Of a DNA stretch of 64,000 nucleotides, positions 50,998 to 59,567 are shown in pieces; the stretch's first letter is position 1, and each line of letters opens with the position of its first letter. The DNA comes from Fretibacterium fastidiosum (GTDB taxonomy: Bacteria; Synergistota; Synergistia; Synergistales; Aminobacteriaceae), in contig NZ_OZ209244.1 in NCBI RefSeq assembly GCF_964642095.1, positions 1,860,001 to 1,924,000 of the forward strand, in the 5' to 3' direction. A program made the translations under genes and the position numbers. The notes beneath the pieces are model-generated. The model saw only the letters and a list, made by a program, of their open reading frames with translations, had not been told where the DNA came from and ran no database searches.

Positions 50998-51900
50998 ATA
51001 CTAGACCTGTCCACTAACCATGTTGAAAGTTATATATGCCGCAAATCAAAGAGAAGCGCAAGGCAAATTTCTTACGTCTATTCCTATAGCGGGAAGAGAA
51101 GATGCGAACCCTCTTGATATATCGATTAATATGTTCGATATAGATTCCACACTTTGAAACAACAGCATTATAAATCTTCTCAAGAGCAGACAACTGCTTC
51201 CCTCTCTTTGCTTTTATCGGCATCACGCTGTTCGTATGAAGTTTCTTGAGCCCCTGAAAACCTTTATCCGCGATGACTTGAATTCGCGGGGAGAAATGCA
51301 CTTTGCTCTCTTCAAGCATCTTGAAGTCATGTTGCTTGCCCTTGCCCACTGAAATACAAAGAATATCTCGAGTCGAAGCATCGGCGACGATCTGGACTTT
51401 CAGAGTATGCATCTTCTTCTTGCCTGAATAGTACTCTCTCTGTTTTTTTTCGGCCGCTCGATTTCACACTCCGTCACATCAACAAGCACTGCTTTTACGT
51501 CTTTTGTCTCTAAAAGACTTCTTTTGGAGGGCAAGGAAAACTCCTTGCTCTGAATTCAGAACGTCCTCTACCCAATGAATGCTCTTATGGACCATACTTT
51601 TCGATACTCCATAGTCAAAGGCGATATGTCGCATAGTGCGATACTCTCGATAGTATCCCAGAGTAATGATCAGCTTGTCTAAAACAGACAAGTTCTTAAG
51701 AGGATTTCCCTCCTTGGAATGTCGTTGTTTGTAGGCTTCTTCCAAAATCGACGGCATCTTATCAAAGGTAGCCTTTGTTACTCCAAATATCCCTTGATAC
51801 TCTTCTTCCTTCAATTCTTCGCGCCTTTTTAAGTTATTCATGTCCTAAAGAATAACTCTTCACGATCCCTTTTTGCAAGGTTGGTGGACAGGTCTAGTAT
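50998..51900 (-). mobile_element. IS5-family insertion sequence (about 0.9 kb), probably inactive
   Basis: Inverted ends: ATACTAGACCTGTCCACTAA at 50998 and its near-perfect inverse GGTGGACAGGTCTAGTAT at the right (to 51900). Inside, the reverse strand encodes an IS5-type DDE transposase in pieces. Element limits are taken from the inverted repeats; part of the outer bases may be target duplication. It lies about 70 bases upstream of the RiPP promoter. Confidence 0.85.
51014..51841 (-). pseudogene. IS5-type transposase, frameshifted
   Basis: N-terminal part from ATG 51841 (KRREELKEEEYQGIFGVTKA, with the helix-turn-helix MRHIAFDYGVSKSMVHKSIH) leaves its frame near 51535. The middle continues in another frame as EFSLPSKRSLLETKDVKAVL and VDVTECEIERP, carrying the first catalytic Asp. 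At an A8 run near 51445 it returns to the first frame: YSGKKKMHTLKVQIVADAST, VIADKGFQGLKKL and RYIKRVRIFSSRYRNRRKKF. The A8 run contains A-AAA-AAC, a classic -1 slippery site, but the first shift is +1 and looks like a mutation. An active enzyme is therefore unlikely. Confidence 0.8.
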
Positions 51901-51955
51901 AATGTCTATAAGAGCCGGGGGAAGAAAACCAGCGAGGAGGATTGAGGTGAAAAAC

Positions 51956-52660
51956 ATGGCAGATATCAAAAGGGATAAACTGAAAATCCGTAACAGCACG
52001 GTGGATTTTCTTGTGTTTACAAAGGACGCCCATGAGGATGGCATTGAGGTGCGGGTACAGGATCATGATGTCTGGCTGACGCAGAAAGCCATTGCACAGC
52101 TTTTTGATGTAGACCGGAGCGTTGTGACAAAGCACCTGAAAAATGTATACGAAAGCGGTGAATTGTCCGAAGATTCAACTTGTGCAAATTTTGCACAAGT
52201 TGCGGATAACGGGAAAACCTATCACTATAAGTTCTATTCTCTATCCGCCATCATTGCCGTAGGCTATCGGATCAATTCCGGCAGAGCCACACAGTTCCGT
52301 CAGTGGGCAACCAAGGTGCTGGACACCTTCACAAAGCAGGGGTATGTGCTGGACAAGAGCAGGCTTATCAACGGGCAGATTTTTGATGAGGACTACTTCG
52401 ACCACCTGATTTCCGAGATTCAGGAGATTCGAGCCAGCGAGCGGCGCTTCTATGCGGCTAACGCCGCACGACGCTTCGACCCTGTATTCAAAGAATTCTA
52501 TGACAGGATGATTGCCAGGGGCAAACATCCCAAACAGGCCTTAGCCGCCGTCGGCACAAAACTCCTGAGGGTGATTCACGCCGTCATGACTTCGCAGAAA
52601 CCTTACAATCCTCAAAAACTTTTACCCCCTTCGACCAGAATTTCTCAATTAAACCCTTGA
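51956..52660 (+). pseudogene. Chimera: RhuM-like N-terminus joined to IS110-transposase C-terminus
   Basis: One open frame of 234 residues with GAGGTG 6 bases before ATG 51956. Residues 1-160 are RhuM/virulence-type: DVWLTQKAIAQLFDVDRSVV, TKHLKNVYESGELSEDSTCA, YSLSAIIAVGYRINSGRATQ, FRQWATKVLDTFTKQGYVLD. From about residue 165 (52450) the sequence changes to an IS110-family tail: FKEFYDRMIARGKHPKQALA, VGTKLLRVIHAVMTSQKPYN. The natural IS110 ending FDQNFSIKPLTF lies in a different frame after a C5 run near 52627. So an IS110 element truncated the RhuM gene and then decayed; the hybrid could still be translated. Confidence 0.75.
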
Positions 52661-52666
52661 CTTTTT

Positions 52667-52860
52667 CTAGCAGGTCTTAAGTTTCATTTCTTTCGGTGGG
52701 CCAACCACGACGTTGGCCTTTTCGCGAACTGCCTTCTTGCTCTCCTGGACCTGGATCGCCTTTAGCGTCTTGGCTACCAGCTTGACCTGTGCGATGACAG
52801 TCTCGAGCTCCGGCAAAGCCGTCGCGACCCGTGGGTCGGGTGGGAAACACCAGCCTTGAC
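52667..52860 (-). pseudogene. C-terminal fragment of an unknown gene
   Basis: Reverse-strand frame with natural-looking codons: GFPPDPRVATALPELETVIA, QVKLVAKTLKAIQVQESKKA, VREKANVVVGPPKEMKLKTC, stop at 52667. No start codon or upstream continuation. It is probably the end of a gene cut by the events that placed the IS110 remnant here. The following 300 bases to 53156 hold nothing I can identify. Confidence 0.4.
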
Positions 52861-53156
52861 AGCCTCGAAGGCCCTTTGTAGAATGGCGACGATTCAGGCT
52901 TTACGAGGGAATCTGTTTCAGTCATATGGAACCTTTGGGGAGGGAGCTGTCATGCGTTGCCATGATGTTGCGAGCCGGTATGGGACGTTGCCTCGTTGCG
53001 CGGGCACGCAGGACGCATGGAAGGGCCTCGTCCCCTCTCTTGGGGGGGACATCCTTCTTTGGTGGTGAGGCCGTCGTCCTGGCGTAGGAACTGCGCGTGA
53101 AGGGGCGCAGGGGCAAAGCGGTTTGGTGTTAAAAGACGGAATGGAGGTTCTTGAAG

Positions 53157-53756
53157 ATGAGACGGACAGTACGGTTCTTCCTTTGGGCAATCCTGTTGTT
53201 CTGTCTGCTGTTCCCCGCGGGGATGGCCCTCGCGGCGACGAAGGTGCAGATCGTGGAGTACCAGTGTCGGGTGTGTGACAAGATATTTTACGGCTTCAAA
53301 GGGGATAAGCTGGACGATGATATTTTTATGAAGCAGGATGTCCAGCTTGCCAGGATGTCGAAGCTGTCCGACCGGGGAAAGCCTTTGGACCCCTGCAAGG
53401 GGGGAATGAAGTCACACATCCTCGATAAAAAACGCGAGGGCGAGGCCACGATGGAGTTCATCTCCCAGAACCTGGACAAGTTCGTCGTCCTGAAGGGCAG
53501 CGGCTCCGTGCACGGGACTTTGAAGGAGTGGGAATGCTTCATGTGCAAAAAACCCTTCTACTCCCTCAACAAGGAGGACCTGAACATCAAGGAGTGGGAC
53601 GAGCAGCAGAATTACCTCTTCAGTTTGAAGGGAAAAAAACCCATATCTCGTTGTAAGGAGGGTTATCAAGGACATGTCTTCATGCCCAAGAAGGAGGGCA
53701 GCTTCAGCTCCAGCGAGCTTGCCATTGTCGTGTATGACTTGTTCTGGTCCAAGTAG
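53157..53756 (+). CDS. Secreted protein with two CxxC repeats (199 aa)
   Basis: Signal peptide RFFLWAILLFCLLFPAGMALA, cut before ATKVQIVEY. The mature part is a twofold repeat: YQCRVCDKIFYGFKGDKL in the first half and WECFMCKKPFYSLNKEDL in the second, each ending with another Cys (LDPCKGGMKSH, SRCKEGYQGH) and a His. The spacing suggests two small metal-binding (zinc-ribbon-like) or disulfide domains in the periplasm. GGAGG lies 9 bases before ATG 53157. It is 22 bases upstream of a second secreted-protein gene. No family recognised. Confidence 0.75.
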   Translation: MRRTVRFFLWAILLFCLLFPAGMALAATKVQIVEYQCRVCDKIFYGFKGDKLDDDIFMKQDVQLARMSKLSDRGKPLDPCKGGMKSHILDKKREGEATMEFISQNLDKFVVLKGSGSVHGTLKEWECFMCKKPFYSLNKEDLNIKEWDEQQNYLFSLKGKKPISRCKEGYQGHVFMPKKEGSFSSSELAIVVYDLFWSK

Positions 53757-53778
53757 GGCTATTGAGGAGGTAAACGTC

Positions 53779-54495
53779 ATGTGGAAAAAACTGTCCACGG
53801 TGTTGGCGCTTTCGGCTCTGCTCCTTGCCGTTGGAGGGGAGGCTTGGGCTGCGCTTCCGCGGGACTATCAGGAGTTCAAAGCCCGCTATCAGAAGGAGGG
53901 CAAGACGCCGGAAGGCGCGGTGAAGCTGTACTTTGAGGCTGTGTTCTGCTATATCAACGAGGCAACGCGGGCCGAGGGCTCGAAGATGGTGCGCTACGCT
54001 CTGCACTACGACAGGCCGATCGAACAGTCGAACAACTTGTCGACGTTCGCGGAGCGCCTGCGGGATCCTGAGATGCACCACATCTTCCGCGGCTTTGCGG
54101 AAGGAACCTCGCCCGAGAACGATTACCGGATGTCGCCGGACAACTTCAATCTCGTCGTGGGCAAGAAGGTGCAGGAACAGGGATACCTTAGGGTCTTCCT
54201 GCGAAACTCCGGGGCCGACAGCCCGAGGGTCGTGTGGATGAAGGAGTTCGACGGCCTGTGGTACATGATTAACAACGCCAGCACGTACGTTGAAGTGCGC
54301 CCCCCCAAGGCCTTCATCGATCGCACGAAGAACGCGCACGACGCGGACTATGACGCTTCTCCGGCACCGGACCCCAGGAAGAGGGACAACGATAATACCC
54401 CGTCTCCGTCGGAGGGCAATGCGTCCCCCGAACCCACTGCCCCCTCGGATGAAGGGGAATCGACCGAGGACGACGAGGAAGTCGTCTTCAAGTAG
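53779..54495 (+). CDS. Secreted protein of unknown function, DUF6935-like (238 aa)
   Basis: Signal peptide KLSTVLALSALLLAVGGEAWA, then a globular domain (about 25-185) beginning LPRDYQEFKARYQKEGKTPE and containing AVKLYFEAVFCYINEATRAE, SPDNFNLVVGKKVQEQGYLR and VVWMKEFDGLWYMINNASTY. This layout resembles DUF6935-type proteins I associate with anaerobes. The C-terminus is disordered and acidic (PSPSEGNASPEP ... STEDDEEVVFK). GAGGAGG precedes ATG 53779. It is co-transcribed with the CxxC protein and followed by a terminator; the pair may form an envelope complex. Confidence 0.72.
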   Translation: MWKKLSTVLALSALLLAVGGEAWAALPRDYQEFKARYQKEGKTPEGAVKLYFEAVFCYINEATRAEGSKMVRYALHYDRPIEQSNNLSTFAERLRDPEMHHIFRGFAEGTSPENDYRMSPDNFNLVVGKKVQEQGYLRVFLRNSGADSPRVVWMKEFDGLWYMINNASTYVEVRPPKAFIDRTKNAHDADYDASPAPDPRKRDNDNTPSPSEGNASPEPTAPSDEGESTEDDEEVVFK

Positions 54496-54578
54496 GCAGG
54501 AAGCCGTGGCTCTGGGCTTGTCCGCGCGAAGGGGAAGCGTCGGGCGGGGCTGAAACGGCGATGCGCTGAGTATCGACA

Positions 54579-54607
54579 GGGGCGGCCTTCGGGCCGTCCC
54601 TCCTTTT
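54579..54607 (+). terminator. Rho-independent terminator of the secreted-protein operon
   Basis: Stem GGGGCGGCC / GGCCGTCCC with a TTCG tetraloop, then TCCTTTT. Confidence 0.85.
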
Positions 54608-54648
54608 AGGCTCTTGATAGGGGAGACGTTGAACCAGCGGTTTGACTA

Positions 54649-54676
54649 TTGACTTTTTGGGTTCCCCTGATAAAAT
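54649..54676 (+). promoter_or_regulatory. Promoter of tRNA-Gln
   Basis: TTGACT, 16 bases, TAAAAT, ending 17 bases before the tRNA 5' end. Confidence 0.7.
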
Positions 54677-54693
54677 ATCTTTCTGTTGAGCGT

Positions 54694-54767
54694 TGGGGAA
54701 TGGTGCAACGGCAGCACGCCTGACTCTGGATCAGGTAATCGGGGTTCGAATCCCTGTTCCCCAGCCA
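54694..54767 (+). tRNA. tRNA-Gln (CTG)
   Basis: 74 bases including encoded CCA. Acceptor TGGGGAA / TTCCCCA, anticodon stem-loop CCTGACTCTGGATCAGG with CTG, T-arm CGGGGTTCGAATCCCTG. Confidence 0.93.
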
Positions 54768-54803
54768 TTTTTATTATCTCAATTCGCCTGACATGGAAGA
54801 CGT

Positions 54804-54845
54804 GGCCTGCTTGGGGGTGCAGTATGCCTCGGCAGGCCTTTTTTT
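54804..54845 (+). terminator. Terminator of tRNA-Gln
   Basis: Stem GGCCTGC / GCAGGCC followed by T7. Confidence 0.75.
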
Positions 54846-54893
54846 GCAGTTTTTTCAGGCTTCCCCGTCGGGCGGAGGACGGAGGTCATGGTC

Positions 54894-56411
54894 ATGACTG
54901 AGGCGCTGTCGCTTTTGAGCAACGGGTACGTCCTGTTCATCCTCGGCTACGCGGTGCTGCTGATCCTGATCGGTGCGCTGGTGGGGCGGCGCGTTACCAG
55001 CGCGGAGGGGTTCTTCGTGGCGGAGCGCAGGCTGGGGCCTGCCCTCCTCTTCACAACGCTGACCGCGGCGAACCTCGGCGCGGGCTCCACGGTGGGCGTC
55101 TCGGCCCTGGCCTGGCGCCACGGCCTCTCCGCCTGGTGGTGGATCGGCAGCGCAGGGATCGGCTCGATGATCCTGGCCTTCTGGGTGGGCCCCCGGATCT
55201 GGCGCCTGGCGGTCCGGCACAACCTCTACACCTTGAGCGACTGGCTGGACCTACGCTACGGCAAGGCCTTTCGCGGCCTGCTCTCCGCGATGATGGCGGT
55301 GGGGACCCTGGCGCTCTTCGCGGGGCAGCTACTGGGCATCGCCTGGATCCTCCAGGTCGCGGCAGGCGTGCCCACGACGGTGGGGGTCGTCGCGGGGGCG
55401 GTGGTGACGACGCTCTACTTCGCGGCGGGGGGCCTGTTCTCGGCAGCCGTCGTCAACCTGGTGGAGGTGGCCGTCATCCTCGCGGGGTTCGCGGCGGCGC
55501 TGCCCTTCATCTGGTCCTTCGTGGGCGGCTGGGAGGGGCTGACGGCGAAGGTGGGACAGAACCTGGCGGAAGCGGAGCGGACGGACGCCTATTTCTCCAT
55601 GGGCGGCATGGGGACCACGGCCATCGTCGGCTACCTCGTCATGCTGGTGCCCTCCTTCTTCATCTCGCCGGGGCTCATCGGCAAGGTGTTCGGCGCCCGC
55701 GACGAGCGCACCATTCGCTGGGGAACGGCGCTGGGCGGGGTCGTCCAGCTGGTCTTTGCCGTCATCCCGGTGTTCATCGGCGTGGCTGCCTTCGCCTGCT
55801 TCCCGGACCTCAGCCGGGCGGACCTGGCCCTGCCCACGGCCATCAAGGAGATGCTGCCCTTCTCCATCGCCACCCTCTCCCTCGCCGCCATCTTCGCCGC
55901 GGAGGTCAGCACGGCGGACGCGGTGCTCTACATGTTGGCCGGTTCCATCACAAACGACCTGTACAAGCGCTTCCTGCACCCCTCCCTGTCGGATCGGGGG
56001 CTGCTCTGGGGCTCGCGGCTGGTCAGCCTCGCCTCAGGCGTGGCGGGCGTATTCCTCGCGCTGCGGCTGGAGAGCATCATCTCGGCCCTCACGATCTTCT
56101 ACTCGCTGATGAGCGTCTCCCTGGCGGCCCCCCTCGTCCTCGGCCTCCTCACCTCCCGCGCCTCGACCACGGGAGCCATCCTCTCCGCGGTACTGGGCGT
56201 CCTCCTCACGCTCTTCTGCACGTTCTACAGCGGCACAGCGACGGTGAACCTGGGCTTCGGGGTGCTGGACACGGCGACCCACCTGGTGGACGTCGGCTTT
56301 GCCCGGCTCAACGCCACCACGTGCGGCATCCTCCTCTCCTTCGTGGCAATGGGGGCGGCAACGCTCCTCATGCCGGCCCGGCGGTCGGCCGGGGAGCGCG
56401 GCCTCCACTGA
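54894..56411 (+). CDS. Sodium:solute symporter (SSS family), second copy
   Basis: 505 residues, about 13 membrane segments. SSS blocks include EGFFVAERRLGPALLFTTLT, NLGAGSTVGVSALAWRHGLS, YTLSDWLDLRYGKAFRGLLS, ISPGLIGKVFGARDERTIRW and the sodium-site helix SLAAIFAAEVSTADAVLYML. It is only distantly like the symporter at 5509-6966, which belongs to the PanF-like branch; this one is closer to proline/unknown-solute members. GGAGG is 8 bases before ATG 54894; ATG 54888 is too close. Single gene; the substrate is not predictable. Confidence 0.88.
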   Translation: MTEALSLLSNGYVLFILGYAVLLILIGALVGRRVTSAEGFFVAERRLGPALLFTTLTAANLGAGSTVGVSALAWRHGLSAWWWIGSAGIGSMILAFWVGPRIWRLAVRHNLYTLSDWLDLRYGKAFRGLLSAMMAVGTLALFAGQLLGIAWILQVAAGVPTTVGVVAGAVVTTLYFAAGGLFSAAVVNLVEVAVILAGFAAALPFIWSFVGGWEGLTAKVGQNLAEAERTDAYFSMGGMGTTAIVGYLVMLVPSFFISPGLIGKVFGARDERTIRWGTALGGVVQLVFAVIPVFIGVAAFACFPDLSRADLALPTAIKEMLPFSIATLSLAAIFAAEVSTADAVLYMLAGSITNDLYKRFLHPSLSDRGLLWGSRLVSLASGVAGVFLALRLESIISALTIFYSLMSVSLAAPLVLGLLTSRASTTGAILSAVLGVLLTLFCTFYSGTATVNLGFGVLDTATHLVDVGFARLNATTCGILLSFVAMGAATLLMPARRSAGERGLH

Positions 56412-56565
56412 CGCTCTCGCCTCTTTGAGGCCTTTCTGTGTTATACTAATCACCGTGTCAAAAAACACACGCACCCGCGCCGGGGAGCCAGAGGTGTCCC
56501 TTTGGGATCGCGAAATCCGGAGTTGCAGAGCGGGGCGGAGGCCTAACCTTTGGGAGGTATAAGAA

Positions 56566-57363
56566 TTGGCAGTTGTGAGCATGAAGCAGTTGCTGGAGTG
56601 CGGGGTCCACTTCGGGCACCAGACGCGCCGCTGGAACCCCAAGATGAAGCCCTACATCTTCACGGAGCGCAACGGGGTCTACATCATCGACCTGCAGAAG
56701 ACCGTGAGGGGGCTGGACAAGGCCTACGACTTTATCCGCACCACCGTGTCGGAGGGCGGGCACGTTCTGTTCGTCGGCACGAAGCGCCAGGCGCAGGAGA
56801 CGATCCGCGAGGAGGCGACGCGCTGCGGTCAGTACTTCATCAACCAGCGCTGGCTGGGCGGGCTTCTGACGAACTTCCCCACGATCCGCAGCCGCGTGCA
56901 GCGGATGATGGAGCTCCGGAAGTACGACGAGGACAACGAGTGGGAGAAGCTCAACAAGAAGCAGGTGGCGGCCCTTCGCAAGCAGCAGACGAAGCTTGAG
57001 AAGTACCTTGGAGGGATCGCCAAGATGAACGCCGTGCCGGACGCGATCTTCCTGATCGACCCGCGCCGCGAGGAGAACGCCATCGCCGAGGCCCGCAGGC
57101 TGGGCATTCCGGTGGTGTCCATCGTTGACACGAACTGCGACCCGGAGGTCATCGACTACCCCATTCCCGGCAACGACGACGCCATCCGCGCCATCAAGTT
57201 GGTGACGGGGCTCATGGCCAACGCCGTCATCGAGGGGCGTCAGGGCGAGGACGACGCCTCGGCGGAGGCCGGAGAGGCGCCTGAGGCGAAGGCGGAGGAC
57301 GCGATCGACACCCGCGAGCGCCTGCACGAGACCTACTCCGACAACAAGTACGAGGAGGCATAA
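56566..57363 (+). CDS. rpsB: 30S ribosomal protein S2
   Basis: 265 residues. MKQLLECGVHFGHQTRRWNP, YIIDLQKTVRGLDKAYDF, INQRWLGGLLTNFPTIRSRV and IPVVSIVDTNCDPEVIDYPI with GNDDAIRAIKL are unmistakable. The C-terminal 30 residues are acidic and Ala-rich. The start is TTG 56566, with GGGAGG 8 bases upstream; the ATG five codons later has no site. First gene of the rpsB-tsf-pyrH-frr operon. Confidence 0.97.
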   Translation: MAVVSMKQLLECGVHFGHQTRRWNPKMKPYIFTERNGVYIIDLQKTVRGLDKAYDFIRTTVSEGGHVLFVGTKRQAQETIREEATRCGQYFINQRWLGGLLTNFPTIRSRVQRMMELRKYDEDNEWEKLNKKQVAALRKQQTKLEKYLGGIAKMNAVPDAIFLIDPRREENAIAEARRLGIPVVSIVDTNCDPEVIDYPIPGNDDAIRAIKLVTGLMANAVIEGRQGEDDASAEAGEAPEAKAEDAIDTRERLHETYSDNKYEEA

Positions 57364-57366
57364 ACG

Positions 57367-57963
57367 ATGGCTGAGATCACTGCTGCGATCGTCAAGGAGC
57401 TTCGGGAGCGCACCGGCTCCGGAATGATGGACTGCAAGAAGGCCCTGGCCGAGTCGGGCGGGGACATGGAGAAGGCCATCGACTACCTTCGCGAGAAGGG
57501 CCTGGCCAAGGCCGCCAAGAAGGCGGATCGCGCGGCCAGCGACGGTCGCGTCTTTCAGTACATCCACACCAACTTCAAGGTGGGCGCCCTGCTCGAGCTG
57601 AACAGCGAGACGGACTTCGTGGCCAAGACGGACGAGTTCAACCACCTCGGACATGAGATCTGTATGCAGATCGCCGCTGCGAACCCGCAGTACGTCCGTC
57701 CGGAGGACGTGCCTGAGGACGTGCTGCAGCGGGAGCGCGAGATCTACCGGCAGCAGCTCATCGAAGAGGGCAAGCCGGCTCAGGCCATCGACAAGATCCT
57801 CGAGGGCAAGGTTCGCAAGTTCTACGAGACGAGCTGTCTCTTGGAGCAGGAGTACATCCGCGACTCCAACAAGAAGATCAAGGACCTGGTCACGGACATG
57901 ATCGCCAAGCTGGGGGAGAACATCGTCGTCAAGCGTTTTGCCCGTTTTTCCATCGGCGAGTAG
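57367..57963 (+). CDS. tsf: Elongation factor Ts
   Basis: 198 residues, the short form with a single core-domain copy. N-terminal UBA-like region ELRERTGSGMMDCKKALAES, then ALLELNSETDFVAKTDEF, the EF-Tu interacting core, and VRKFYETSCLLEQEYIRDSN. Nucleotide exchange factor for EF-Tu. It starts 3 bases after rpsB. Confidence 0.97.
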   Translation: MAEITAAIVKELRERTGSGMMDCKKALAESGGDMEKAIDYLREKGLAKAAKKADRAASDGRVFQYIHTNFKVGALLELNSETDFVAKTDEFNHLGHEICMQIAAANPQYVRPEDVPEDVLQREREIYRQQLIEEGKPAQAIDKILEGKVRKFYETSCLLEQEYIRDSNKKIKDLVTDMIAKLGENIVVKRFARFSIGE

Positions 57964-57984
57964 GCCCTGTTGGGATTGAAAAGG

Positions 57985-58017
57985 CTCCGGCGTGGGATTC
58001 CTCCGCGCCGGAGTGTT
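57985..58017 (+). terminator. Hairpin between tsf and pyrH
   Basis: Stem CTCCGGCG / CGCCGGAG followed by TGTTTTG, 21 bases after the tsf stop. Probably reduces read-through into pyrH and frr. Confidence 0.6.
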
Positions 58018-58114
58018 TTGTATGCGAGCGGCGCAGGCGGAGCCCCTGCCGGAGGCATGCGGATGCCTGCGCCGGGCTGGCTGCATGGGGCCTGAGAGAG
58101 GAGTGGGGTGCGAT

Positions 58115-58831
58115 ATGCCAAGGTACAATCGGGTGCTTCTGAAGCTGTCGGGCGAGGTCCTGGCGGGGGACGAACGCTTCGGCCTGGACTTCGACGCCGT
58201 GCGTCGGGTCGGGGCTGAGATGGTGGAGCTGCACGGCGCCGGTATTCAGCTTTCTCTCGTGGTGGGGGGCGGCAACATGCTGCGCGGCCGCGACGTGCAG
58301 AAGCTGGGCATCGAGCGCTCCCAGGCGGACTACATGGGGATGCTGGGCACGGTCATCAACGCGCTGGCGCTGCAGGACGTGCTGGAGAAGATGGGCGTGC
58401 CCACGCGGGTGCAGACGGCCATCGAGATGCGGGAGGTGGCCGAGCCCTACATTCGCCGCCGCGCCCTGCGCCACATGGAGAAGGGGCGCATCGTGATCTT
58501 CGCCGCGGGGACGGGGCATCCCTTCTTTTCGACGGACACGACGGCCGCGCTGCGGGCTGCGGAGATGGGCGTCGACTGCATGGTGAAGGGGACGAAGGTG
58601 GACGGCATCTACGAGGCCGACCCCAAGAGCCATCCGGAGGCGAGGTTCTTCCCTCACCTGTCCTACTCGGAAGCCCTGCAGCGCAACATCGAGGTGATGG
58701 ACGCCTCCGCCTTCTCCCTCTGTCGCGAGAACCGCATCCCCATCCTGGTGCTGAACGTTCAAAAGAAGGGATGTCTCGTTTCGGCTCTTGTCAACGGCGA
58801 GCGAATTGGTACAATCGTGGAGGATGCCTGA
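58115..58831 (+). CDS. pyrH: UMP kinase
   Basis: 238 residues, hexameric bacterial UMP kinase of the amino-acid-kinase fold. NRVLLKLSGEVLAGDERFGL, LSLVVGGGNMLRGRDVQKLG, DYMGMLGTVINALALQDVL, FAAGTGHPFFSTDTTAALRA and VKGTKVDGIYEADPKS are visible. The frame is open upstream, but ATG 58115 gives the normal length; GAGGAGTGGGG lies upstream. It makes UDP for all pyrimidine nucleotides. Confidence 0.96.
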   Translation: MPRYNRVLLKLSGEVLAGDERFGLDFDAVRRVGAEMVELHGAGIQLSLVVGGGNMLRGRDVQKLGIERSQADYMGMLGTVINALALQDVLEKMGVPTRVQTAIEMREVAEPYIRRRALRHMEKGRIVIFAAGTGHPFFSTDTTAALRAAEMGVDCMVKGTKVDGIYEADPKSHPEARFFPHLSYSEALQRNIEVMDASAFSLCRENRIPILVLNVQKKGCLVSALVNGERIGTIVEDA

Positions 58832-58887
58832 GGGGCGCTGCCTCATGCCCCGATCGTCAGGACGATACTTTTTAAGGAGGGAACGTT

Positions 58888-59445
58888 ATGCCGAAGGACG
58901 AGCTCAAAGAGCTTCAGGAGAGCATGGATAAAGCCATTGACTTTTTGCAGAACGAGTACCTGTCAATCCGCACGGGGCGGGCCCACCCCGGCCTGGTGAG
59001 CGACATCAAGCTGGACTACTATGGCACGCCGACCCCACTCAAGCAGATCGCCAACATCACCATTCCGGAGAGCCGGACGATCCAGATCGCCCCCTTCGAC
59101 CGGACCAGCCTCAAGGCCATCGAGAAGGCCATCCTGGCGGCCAACATCGGGATGACGCCGCAGAACGACGGAGCCAGCATCCGCCTGACGCTGCCGGAGC
59201 TGACGCGCGAGCGCCGCGTGGAGCTGACGAAGCTCCTGGCGAAGAAGGCGGAGGACGCGCGGGTTGTCGTCCGCAACTACCGACGGGACGCCATCGAGTC
59301 CCTGAAGAAGCAGGAGAAGGCCTCGGAGATCACGGAGGACGACCTGAAAACGCTGACGAAGGGCGTGCAGGACAAGACGGACGCCTACGTCAAGAAGGTG
59401 GACGAAATCTACAAGGCGAAGGAGAAAGAGGTCTTGGAGGACTAG
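58888..59445 (+). CDS. frr: Ribosome recycling factor
   Basis: 185 residues, the standard length. LQESMDKAIDFLQNEYLSIR, TGRAHPGLVSDIKLDYYGTP, TPLKQIANITIPESRTIQI, IRLTLPELTRERRVELTKLL and VVVRNYRRDAIESLKKQEK are family blocks. With EF-G it splits post-termination ribosomes. AGGAGGG precedes the ATG. Last gene of the translation operon. Confidence 0.97.
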   Translation: MPKDELKELQESMDKAIDFLQNEYLSIRTGRAHPGLVSDIKLDYYGTPTPLKQIANITIPESRTIQIAPFDRTSLKAIEKAILAANIGMTPQNDGASIRLTLPELTRERRVELTKLLAKKAEDARVVVRNYRRDAIESLKKQEKASEITEDDLKTLTKGVQDKTDAYVKKVDEIYKAKEKEVLED

Positions 59446-59567
59446 CCGCTTCCGGGGTGGCGGAGCGCCCTCCGGAGGCCGTGGATATCGTGGGGCATCA
59501 GGGACATCGTGGAATGGAGGGCCGACCCGTGGGTCCCTCCCTCAAACCGGTTCGGGAGGTACCGACC

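Noticed and set aside
51445..51455. Treating the A8 tract as proof of a functional frameshifting transposase
   Set aside because: A second, non-programmed shift near 51535 is also needed, so an active product is unlikely.
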